Made by a program: the position numbers and the translations under genes. Below are positions 21,555 to 28,071 of a stretch of DNA of 28,071 bases, one piece after another. The stretch is taken from the NCBI GenBank assembly GCA_023457535.1, contig JAEWLN010000199.1:1-28071 (forward strand), read 5' to 3'. The stretch is from Bacteroidota bacterium. Lineage in GTDB: Bacteria > Bacteroidota > Bacteroidia > Flavobacteriales > Flavobacteriaceae. The notes under the pieces were generated by a model. That model saw only the letters and a list, made by a program, of their open reading frames with translations, was not told where the DNA came from and searched no databases. Each line of letters begins with the position of its first letter. Position 1 is the stretch's first letter.

Positions 21555-23741
21555 TTATTTCGTAAACAGCAATTCGCGGTATTTGGTCAACGTCCAAACC
21601 TCATCGTCGACAAGCAGCTCGAGTTTGTCGCAATGTTCGCGGATCACGTCAAAGTATGGTCGCACCTGATCGCAATACGCATCGGCGGTCTTTTGCGCGT
21701 CGCCAAGATTATTGGCTGTTTTGCGCGCCTCGGTCATTTGGTCGACTTTGGAATTGATTCCCTCGATGTGCGCAGAAATCTCCTTGATCAGCGTGATTTG
21801 CTCCTGCGCGATCTTCTGGAAATCGGCGCCAAAGATTTCCTTGAGCCCTTTGACGTTTTCGATCAGCGTATTCTGGTAGCGTATCGCGGTCGGGATGACG
21901 TGGTTGCGCGCAATGTCGCCCAGCACGCGGCCTTCGATCTGGATCTTTTTGGTGTACTCCTCGAGTTCGATCTCGTAACGCGCCTCGACCTCAACGTGGT
22001 TCATGATGTTGAGCTCGGCAAACAAATCGAGCGCCTGCTGCGATACCTTGGCCTTGAGCGCGGACGGTGTGGTTTTGAAATTGCTCAAACCGCGTTTTTC
22101 CGCCTCTTTTTCCCACGCGTCGCTGTAACCGTCGCCTTCGAACAAAATGTTCTTGGATTGCTTGATGTACTCGCGCAGGATGTTGAAAATGGCTTCGTCC
22201 TTTTTGAGTCCTTTTTGCTCGACCAAAGCATCGACCTCTTTCTTGAAATCGCGCAGTTGCTTGGCGACGATGGCGTTGAGCGTGGTCATCGAATTGGCGC
22301 AATTGGCCGATGACCCGACGGCGCGGAACTCGAATTTATTACCTGTAAAGGCAAATGGCGAGGTGCGGTTGCGGTCTGTGTTGTCGAGCAATACGTCCGG
22401 GATTTTGCCGACGACGTTGAGTTTGAGATCGGTTTTTTCTTCTGGCGATAATTTACCGGCCGATACGCCTTCGAGTTCTTCGAGCACCTTGGTGAGCTGT
22501 TGTCCGATGAACACTGAAATGATGGCCGGCGGCGCTTCGTTGGCCCCGAGACGGTGGTCGTTCGATGCCGTTGCGATCGAGGCGCGCAGCAGCGATTCAT
22601 AAACGTTGACCGCCTTAATCGTGTTGATGAAAAACGTCAGAAACTGCAGGTTGCTCATGGGCGTTTTGCCCGGTGAAAGCAGATTGATTCCTGTATCGGT
22701 GGCCAGCGACCAGTTGTTGTGCTTGCCCGATCCGTTGACGCCCATAAACGGCTTTTCGTGGAACAGCACTTTAAAATCGTGGCGTTCGGCCACTTTTTGC
22801 ATCACGTCCATGAGCAGCGAATTGTGGTCCACGGCCAGATTGGTCTCTTCAAAAATCGGGGCCAATTCGTATTGGTTTGGCGCTACCTCGTTGTGGCGCG
22901 TCTTGACCGGGATGCCCAGGTACATACATTCTTCTTCGAGTTCACGCATGTAATTGAGCACACGTGTTGGGATCGACCCGAAATAGTGGTCTTCGAGCTG
23001 TTGCCCTTTGGCCGATGTATGCCCGAGCAACGTGCGGCCGGTCAGCAAAATGTCCGGACGCGAGTTGGCCAACGCTTTGTCCACGAGGAAATATTCTTGT
23101 TCCCAACCCAATGTCGGGGTGACTTTCTTTACATTTTTATCGAAATAGCGGCACACTTCCGTCGCGGCCTCGTCAATGGCAGACAAGGCGCGCAGCAATG
23201 GCGTTTTGTAATCGAGCGCTTCGCCGGTGTACGAAATGAAAACCGTCGGGATGCACAGCGTCGTTCCATAAATGAATGCCGGCGAGGTAGGATCCCAGGC
23301 CGTATAACCGCGTGCTTCAAACGTATTGCGGATACCGCCGTTCGGGAAACTTGACGCATCGGGCTCTTGTTGTACGAGCTGGCCGCCGCCGAATTTCTCG
23401 ACAGAACCGCCTTCAAAATCGGTTTCGAAAAACGCATCGTGCTTCTCTGCTGTCGTTCCGGTAAGCGGCTGGAACCAGTGCGTGTAATGGGTTACGCCTT
23501 TGGCCATGGCCCATTCTTTCATACCCATGGCGATGTAATCGGCCAATTTACGGTCGATTTTTGTGCCGTGCTGAACCGCATCTTTTACGCCTTTGTATGC
23601 ATCGGAAGTAAGGAACTTCTTCATCGCTGCGTCGTTGAATACGTTGGTGCCGAAAAGGGTCGATTTCTTGTCGGCCTCTTCAAATTTTACCGGCTTCCTG
23701 CTGGATGCTACCTTTAGTGCCTCTGAACGAAATGTTGACAT
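21555..23741 (-). CDS. glnN: Type III glutamine synthetase
   Basis: The enzyme makes glutamine from glutamate, ammonia and ATP in the cytoplasm. At 728 residues it has the length of the GSIII family (GlnN), much longer than GSI (about 470). Characteristic segments are GWEQEYFLVD (212-221, metal-binding acid), RHNEVAPNQYELAPIFE (282-298) and NGSGKHNNWSL (336-346), followed by a long helical C-terminal region. It is monocistronic, with its own promoter box and terminator. In GSIII organisms the level is often set by ammonia supply; here a CCCC/GGGG hairpin in the 200-bp region shared with terC is the only candidate control site I see. Confidence 0.97.
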   Translation of the reverse strand: MSTFRSEALKVASSRKPVKFEEADKKSTLFGTNVFNDAAMKKFLTSDAYKGVKDAVQHGTKIDRKLADYIAMGMKEWAMAKGVTHYTHWFQPLTGTTAEKHDAFFETDFEGGSVEKFGGGQLVQQEPDASSFPNGGIRNTFEARGYTAWDPTSPAFIYGTTLCIPTVFISYTGEALDYKTPLLRALSAIDEAATEVCRYFDKNVKKVTPTLGWEQEYFLVDKALANSRPDILLTGRTLLGHTSAKGQQLEDHYFGSIPTRVLNYMRELEEECMYLGIPVKTRHNEVAPNQYELAPIFEETNLAVDHNSLLMDVMQKVAERHDFKVLFHEKPFMGVNGSGKHNNWSLATDTGINLLSPGKTPMSNLQFLTFFINTIKAVNVYESLLRASIATASNDHRLGANEAPPAIISVFIGQQLTKVLEELEGVSAGKLSPEEKTDLKLNVVGKIPDVLLDNTDRNRTSPFAFTGNKFEFRAVGSSANCANSMTTLNAIVAKQLRDFKKEVDALVEQKGLKKDEAIFNILREYIKQSKNILFEGDGYSDAWEKEAEKRGLSNFKTTPSALKAKVSQQALDLFAELNIMNHVEVEARYEIELEEYTKKIQIEGRVLGDIARNHVIPTAIRYQNTLIENVKGLKEIFGADFQKIAQEQITLIKEISAHIEGINSKVDQMTEARKTANNLGDAQKTADAYCDQVRPYFDVIREHCDKLELLVDDEVWTLTKYRELLFTK

Positions 23742-23781
23742 AAATGTATATTTTTGAATTAAACCCTGTACTTTGATGGGG

Positions 23782-23808
23782 CAAATATATAAAATTTCAT
23801 AAAAACAA
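23782..23808 (-). promoter_or_regulatory. Promoter of glnN (TATATTTG box)
   Basis: TATATTTG on the minus strand (23782-23789) is a perfect TAnnTTTG match ending 40 bases before the ATG. A TTG at 23806-23808 lies 16 bp upstream, one base short of the usual spacing. Confidence 0.6.
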
Positions 23809-23816
23809 TACGAACA

Positions 23817-23833
23817 CCCCTAAATTTTCGGGG
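23817..23833. promoter_or_regulatory. CCCC-N9-GGGG inverted repeat between glnN and terC
   Basis: CCCC (23817-23820) and GGGG (23830-23833) flank TAAATTTTC. It is the only GC-rich patch in an AT-rich divergent promoter region and sits just upstream of the glnN promoter, where an activator or repressor would bind. Function is unproven. Confidence 0.35.
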
Positions 23834-23895
23834 TAAAGTTTATTTTTATCGATTAAGTGAAAAATTTAGGACAACTTTTGCGATTCGGCTGACTA

Positions 23896-23921
23896 TTGTG
23901 GAACGTAAAAAACTATCTTTG
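23896..23921 (+). promoter_or_regulatory. Promoter of terC (TATCTTTG box)
   Basis: TATCTTTG at 23914-23921 is a perfect TAnnTTTG match ending 20 bases before the terC ATG. A TTG at 23896-23898 gives a short 15-bp spacer, so the -33 assignment is uncertain. Confidence 0.6.
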
Positions 23922-23941
23922 CTTTTCTTAAATTTCACGCT

Positions 23942-24901
23942 ATGATTGTCTGGATTTTGTTCCTGTCTGCCGTTATATTCTTTTTAGCGCTCGATTTGGG
24001 CGTTTTCAACCGCACCCCGCACATCATCAGCATGAAAGAAGCCAGCGCGTGGACAAGCGTTTGGGTAACACTATCGTTTTTATTCTCAGGCGTGATCTAT
24101 TGGCTGTATCAAACCGATTACATCCCGAATCCAAACGGACTTACGCCGGATCTGGCCGCGATAAAGTACATCACGGGTTACCTGATTGAACTCTCGCTGA
24201 GCGTGGATAATATTTTTGTGATCGCCATCATTTTTGCCTCGTTCCGGATCCCGCAAAAATACCAGCACCGCATTTTGTTCTGGGGCATTCTCGGGGCCAT
24301 TGTATTCCGCGGCCTGATGATTTATTTTGGGGTCATGCTGATCAACAAATTCAGCTGGATGATCTATGTTTTTGGCGTGTTCCTTATTTTTACCGCGCTT
24401 AAAATGCTGTTCAAAAAGGAAACCGATGAGCATTTCGACCCTAAACACTCGCTAAGTTACCGCATCCTGGGAAAAATCATCCCGATTACCTCACACCACG
24501 ACAAAGAACATTTTTTTGTGCGCATCAAAGACAAACTGCACGCCACGCCGCTGTTTGTGGCCCTTGTGGTCATTGAAGTGATGGATGTACTGTTTGCGCT
24601 GGACAGCGTTCCGGCGATTCTGGCCATTACGTCCGATCCTTTTATTGTGTTCAGCTCGAATATTTTTGCGATCCTCGGCCTCCGGTCGATGTATTTCTTT
24701 CTGGCCAATATGCTCGAAAAGTTCAGTTATCTCGAGTATAGCCTAGTGGCGATCCTGACTTTTGTGGGGGTGAAGATGCTCGTCCACGAATATGTCGAAT
24801 TCCCGGAGTGGGTATCGCTCGGGTTTATCGCTTTGTCGCTTGCCGTTGGCATCCTGGTGTCGATGATGCGCGCCAAAGGTCAGACGCCAACCGGAATTTA
24901 A
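23942..24901 (+). CDS. TerC family integral membrane protein
   Basis: The 319-residue protein has about eight hydrophobic segments and the TerC motifs with acidic residues inside membrane helices: SLSVDNIFV (85-93) and FALDSVPA (about 218-225). The family includes proteins named for tellurite resistance and transporters that export manganese; Mn export or metal supply to secreted proteins is the more likely role for a lone chromosomal gene, but this is inference. There are no other ter genes nearby. It is divergent from glnN and has a TATCTTTG promoter box 20 bases upstream. Confidence 0.93.
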   Translation: MIVWILFLSAVIFFLALDLGVFNRTPHIISMKEASAWTSVWVTLSFLFSGVIYWLYQTDYIPNPNGLTPDLAAIKYITGYLIELSLSVDNIFVIAIIFASFRIPQKYQHRILFWGILGAIVFRGLMIYFGVMLINKFSWMIYVFGVFLIFTALKMLFKKETDEHFDPKHSLSYRILGKIIPITSHHDKEHFFVRIKDKLHATPLFVALVVIEVMDVLFALDSVPAILAITSDPFIVFSSNIFAILGLRSMYFFLANMLEKFSYLEYSLVAILTFVGVKMLVHEYVEFPEWVSLGFIALSLAVGILVSMMRAKGQTPTGI

Positions 24902-24968
24902 TGATTGCCAAAAGGCTTTAACAATCAATCCTATAAACTTTTAGGGATATCGTATAAGCGGTTATGGA

Positions 24969-24989
24969 GGGTAATATCGAATTTTACCC
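24969..24989 (+). promoter_or_regulatory. GGGTAA/TTACCC hairpin upstream of the GH130 gene
   Basis: GGGTAA (24969-24974) and TTACCC (24984-24989) form a perfect 6-bp inverted repeat with a 9-base loop, ending 21 bases before the GH130 start codon. It could be an operator or a leader hairpin. It has no T-run, so it is not a typical terminator of terC. Confidence 0.35.
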
Positions 24990-25010
24990 GACATAAAACC
25001 CCTGCTAAAT

Positions 25011-26018
25011 ATGGTAGCTGTACAAAAACACGGAATCGTGCTCGAAAAGCGGGACATGGATTTCGAAATCGAAGGCGTGCTCAATCCGGCCGTAATTATG
25101 GAGGACGGTGAAATTCACATGTTTTACCGCGCCGTGGCCAAAGGCAATCGCTCTACGATAGGGTATTGCCGGCTGAGCGATCCGCTGACGGTGGTCGAGC
25201 GGTACGACTACCCGATTGTTACATCGGAATATTTTTATGAAAACCATGGCGTTGAGGATCCGCGCATCGTTAAAATAGACGATACCTATTATTTATCGTA
25301 CTGCGCGTACGACGGCATCAATGCTTTTGGCGCGGTGGCGACCTCCAAAGACCGCAAAAAGTTTGAAAAACAAGGTATTTTGGTGCCGCAGGTAGAAGGT
25401 GACCAGTTCAGGGAATGGTTGCATTTTTCGGGCAACATCAACCTGAAGTATTTCAGGCTCAATATGGGCAATAATTACGTTTGGGACAAAAACCTGATCT
25501 TTTTCCCGCGCCGCATATATGGGCAGTTGTTCTTTTTGCATCGGATCAAACCCGGCATCCAGATGGCATCGGTGGATTCACTCAAAGACTTAACACCCGC
25601 CTATTGGGAAGATTACTTGCAAAACCTCGAGGATTATATCATACTCGACCCAAAATACGATCACGAACTGAGTTACATTGGCAACGGCTGCCCGCCTATT
25701 GAAACCGAACACGGCTGGCTGCTTATTTACCACGGCGTACACGATGTAGTCACCGGATACATGTACACCGCCTGCGCGGCATTGCTCGACAAGGACAACC
25801 CGGCCAAGGAAATCGGGCGTCTGCCCTACCCTTTGTTCATTCCTGAGGCCGAATGGGAGCTCAAAGGATACGTCAACAACGTAGTGTTTCCGTCTGGCGC
25901 AGTGGTCGTCGGGGATGATCTTTACATTTATTATGGCGCAGCCGATGAGCGCATTGCGGTGGCATCGTGCAAATTGAGCGAACTGCTGCAGGAATTACTG
26001 ACACACAAAACAATCTGA
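25011..26018 (+). CDS. Glycoside hydrolase family 130 protein (mannoside phosphorylase-like)
   Basis: The 335-residue protein shows GH130 five-bladed propeller features: LNPAVIMEDGEIHMFYRA (24-41), NHGVEDPRIVKID (78-90) with the likely catalytic Asp83, FFPRRI, and ETEHGWLLIYHGV. GH130 enzymes mostly split beta-mannosides with phosphate, giving mannose 1-phosphate; some only hydrolyse. There is no signal peptide, so it acts in the cytoplasm. A large glycosyltransferase follows after 28 bp, which points to synthesis or remodelling of an internal mannose-containing glycan rather than to uptake of an external one; no SusC/SusD genes are present. The exact linkage cannot be told from the sequence. 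Confidence 0.9.
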   Translation: MVAVQKHGIVLEKRDMDFEIEGVLNPAVIMEDGEIHMFYRAVAKGNRSTIGYCRLSDPLTVVERYDYPIVTSEYFYENHGVEDPRIVKIDDTYYLSYCAYDGINAFGAVATSKDRKKFEKQGILVPQVEGDQFREWLHFSGNINLKYFRLNMGNNYVWDKNLIFFPRRIYGQLFFLHRIKPGIQMASVDSLKDLTPAYWEDYLQNLEDYIILDPKYDHELSYIGNGCPPIETEHGWLLIYHGVHDVVTGYMYTACAALLDKDNPAKEIGRLPYPLFIPEAEWELKGYVNNVVFPSGAVVVGDDLYIYYGAADERIAVASCKLSELLQELLTHKTI

Positions 26019-26046
26019 CATATAAAACGAACATCACAATTGCACT

Positions 26047-28071
26047 ATGAAAAATAAAATGATCACCAACGCAAACCCGGCATTCCTGCCTTTTATCCAG
26101 AAAGATCTGGCCAGAAAATCAGGAAGCAGCAGCATTTTGCCGGAAATTCTTTTCCTTACTACTTACCCGCCACGCGAATGCGGCATTGCGACGTATTCGG
26201 AAGATTTGATTCAGGCATTGAAAAAACAATTCGTATATTCCTTCGACATCAAAGTATGCGCGATCGAAAGCGAAAAAGAGCAGCACGAATACAAAAATCC
26301 GATCGTCAAATACAAACTCAATACTTCGCGGACCGAATCCTATCTGGAACTCGCCCGGCAAATCAATCGCGATGAGAACCTTAAAATCGTCCTGATCCAG
26401 CACGAATTTGGTCTGTTTGCCGAGACCACGCAAGCATTCAACGACTTTGTGAGCCGGATCAAAAAACCGATTGTCTTTGTATTCCACACCGTTTTGCCGC
26501 GTCCCGACGAAGTGTTCAAGCAAAATGTACAGCATTTGCTCGATTGCGCCAGCGGTATCATCGTAATGACCAACAGTGCCGAGGAAATCCTCGAGCGCGA
26601 CTACCGCGTGGACAGCAGTAAAATTACCGTTATTCCGCATGGAACGCACCTGGTACCGCATCTGGACAAGAACATGCTCAAAGAAAAATACGGGTTGAAA
26701 GGCCGTACGGTACTCTCCACGTTCGGATTGCTGAGCTCGGGTAAAAGTATCGAAACCACGCTCGAGGCATTGCCGTCCATTGTCAGGACTTCGCCCGAGG
26801 TGACGTTTTTGATCATTGGCAAAACGCACCCCACCGTAGCGCTGCGTGAAGGCGAAGTTTACCGCGAGGAACTGCAGCGCAAAATCATCGAACTTGGCCT
26901 GCAGGATAACGTGCGGTTTGTCAACAAATACCTGCCGCTTGACCAACTGCTCGAATACCTGCAACTGACCGATGTGTATTTGTTCACCTCAAAAGATCCG
27001 AACCAGGCCGTAAGCGGCACGTTCTCTTACGCGCTGAGTTGCGGATGCCCGGTGGTCTCCACACCAATTCCGCATGCTGTGGAAGTATTGGCAGGCGATA
27101 CGGGAATTTTGTTCGACTTCGGAAATTCGCAGCAACTCGCCCAGGCCGTCAACAAATTGCTGTTCGATGTGGAATTTAAGCAACGCATCATCGTTAACGC
27201 GCTGCACAAAATCACGTGTACGGCTTGGGAAAACTCGGCTGTGGCACATGCGCGTTTCCTGCAACGCATCGCACGCAAAAAGTTCGAACTGCATTACCGC
27301 AACCCGGAGATCAATCTGGACCACTTCAAGAAGATGACGACTGATTTCGGGATGCTTCAGTTCGCGATCCTGAACCAACCCGATATCCATTCGGGATATA
27401 CCATAGACGACAATGCACGCGCGATGATCGCCTTGTGCCAGCACTATAAAATGACACGTGACGATGCCGATCTGCCGTACATTCAAATCTACCTCGACTT
27501 TATCGAATACTGCGAGCGCCCGGGCCGGAATTTTATCAATTACGTGGATTTCGACCGCAATTTCACCGCGCAGAACGAAGAAGTAAATCTCGACGATTCC
27601 ACCGGTCGCGCGATCTGGGCCTTGGGTTATCTGGTTTCGCTTTCGCATTTGCTGCCGTACAAAATGACCGCCAAGGCCGAAGCGATTTTTGAACGCGCGC
27701 TCCAGAATGTATCCAACATCCACTCGCCGCGCGCCATGGCGTTTATCCTCAAAGGACTGTATTATTACAACCGATCTGTAGTGAGCGAACACACCGTCGA
27801 TCTGACGAAATTGCTCGCAGACCGGCTCGTCAGCCTGTACCGCAAAGAAGCCACCGATGGCTGGGCGTGGTTTGAAAGCTACCTTACCTATGCCAACAGC
27901 GTACTGCCGGAAGCCTTGTTGTGCGCCTCAACGATCACAGATAACGACGAATACAAAGCGATCGCCAAACGGTCATTTGACTTTTTGATCGAGAAAACAT
28001 TCGACCAGGATTGCATTCGTGTAATATCGAACAAAACGTGGCACTACAAGGGCACCTTGTGCGGGAAATAC
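26047..28071 (+). CDS. GT4-type glycosyltransferase with C-terminal alpha/alpha-barrel-like domain (partial)
   Basis: The frame runs 675 codons from the ATG at 26047 to the window edge without a stop, so the 3' end is missing. (An ATG at 26059 is an alternative start.) Residues about 30-400 resemble a GT-B glycosyltransferase of the GT4 kind: TTYPPRECGIATYS (38-51), IPHGTH, and the donor-site region FSYALSCGCPVVSTPIPHAVEVL. After about residue 405 comes a second helical domain with SGYTIDDNARAMIAL (near 450), NLDDSTGRAIWALGYL (near 515) and DGWAWFESYLTYANSVLPEALL (near 605), patterns typical of (alpha/alpha)6 glycosidase-like folds. No signal peptide is seen. Neighbouring GH130 suggests a shared mannose-related glycan pathway. 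Confidence 0.88.
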   Translation, partial: MKNKMITNANPAFLPFIQKDLARKSGSSSILPEILFLTTYPPRECGIATYSEDLIQALKKQFVYSFDIKVCAIESEKEQHEYKNPIVKYKLNTSRTESYLELARQINRDENLKIVLIQHEFGLFAETTQAFNDFVSRIKKPIVFVFHTVLPRPDEVFKQNVQHLLDCASGIIVMTNSAEEILERDYRVDSSKITVIPHGTHLVPHLDKNMLKEKYGLKGRTVLSTFGLLSSGKSIETTLEALPSIVRTSPEVTFLIIGKTHPTVALREGEVYREELQRKIIELGLQDNVRFVNKYLPLDQLLEYLQLTDVYLFTSKDPNQAVSGTFSYALSCGCPVVSTPIPHAVEVLAGDTGILFDFGNSQQLAQAVNKLLFDVEFKQRIIVNALHKITCTAWENSAVAHARFLQRIARKKFELHYRNPEINLDHFKKMTTDFGMLQFAILNQPDIHSGYTIDDNARAMIALCQHYKMTRDDADLPYIQIYLDFIEYCERPGRNFINYVDFDRNFTAQNEEVNLDDSTGRAIWALGYLVSLSHLLPYKMTAKAEAIFERALQNVSNIHSPRAMAFILKGLYYYNRSVVSEHTVDLTKLLADRLVSLYRKEATDGWAWFESYLTYANSVLPEALLCASTITDNDEYKAIAKRSFDFLIEKTFDQDCIRVISNKTWHYKGTLCGKY

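Noticed and set aside
23942..24901. terC as part of a tellurite-resistance or stress island
   Set aside because: No terA, terB, terD, terE or terZ gene is nearby; a lone TerC family protein is common on chromosomes.
26119..27792. Two long minus-strand open frames (281 and 267 codons) at the right end
   Set aside because: Both are antisense to the glycosyltransferase frame that runs from 26047 to the window end, whose motifs are clear.

Overview
The window is chromosomal DNA from a member of the Bacteroidetes, most likely the family Flavobacteriaceae. The evidence is a gldI-type gliding-motility lipoprotein gene, a type III glutamine synthetase, cyclophilin-FKBP fusion proteins, a GH130 enzyme beside a large glycosyltransferase, many copies of the Bacteroidetes -7 promoter box TAnnTTTG, and the absence of obvious Shine-Dalgarno sites. 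The GC content looks higher than in most Flavobacterium species (impression only, not counted). I see no rRNA, tRNA, CRISPR array, insertion sequence, phage or defence genes.

Layout. 1-3.1 kb: a FAS1-domain lipoprotein gene converges on yidC across a shared terminator, and yidC lies behind pyrG on the minus strand (to 4.7 kb). 4.9-10.2 kb: a small DUF3820 gene, then a compact minus-strand operon guaA, LysM protein, LysM plus periplasmic-binding-protein fusion, and OsmC. 10.4-12.1 kb: exbB, exbD and crcB on the plus strand, enclosed by two direct copies of a 137-bp dispersed repeat. 12.5-16.5 kb: a tight plus-strand operon of an NrnA-like DHH phosphoesterase, gldI and two secreted cyclophilin-FKBP fusions, closed by a strong terminator. 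16.5-18.5 kb: a hypothetical gene and purM on the minus strand. 18.7-19.7 kb: a YdeI-like gene and a DUF2200 gene. 19.7-21.3 kb: two tandem genes for double-OmpA-like proteins (minus). 21.5-23.7 kb: type III glutamine synthetase (minus). 23.9-28.1 kb: terC, GH130 and a large glycosyltransferase cut by the window end (plus).

Functional themes. Nucleotide synthesis (pyrG, guaA, purM) and nitrogen assimilation (glutamine synthetase) make up the housekeeping part. Envelope biogenesis dominates the rest: YidC, LysM proteins, three secreted prolyl isomerases, OmpA-like proteins, ExbBD and a surface-type lipoprotein.

The most unusual signal is not a gene. It is a three-copy dispersed element of about 137 bp (5255-5391, 10249-10385, 12151-12287) with inverted-repeat ends, constant internal spacing and a central hairpin that appears to be kept by compensatory changes. 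A second kind of intergenic repeat sits at the 3' end of purM, and an AATTTGGA microsatellite lies upstream of purM. I found no convincing new multi-gene system. The best protein-level leads are the double-OmpA pair with a Cys-Cys motif, the GH130/glycosyltransferase pair, and the LysM gene pair tied to guaA.
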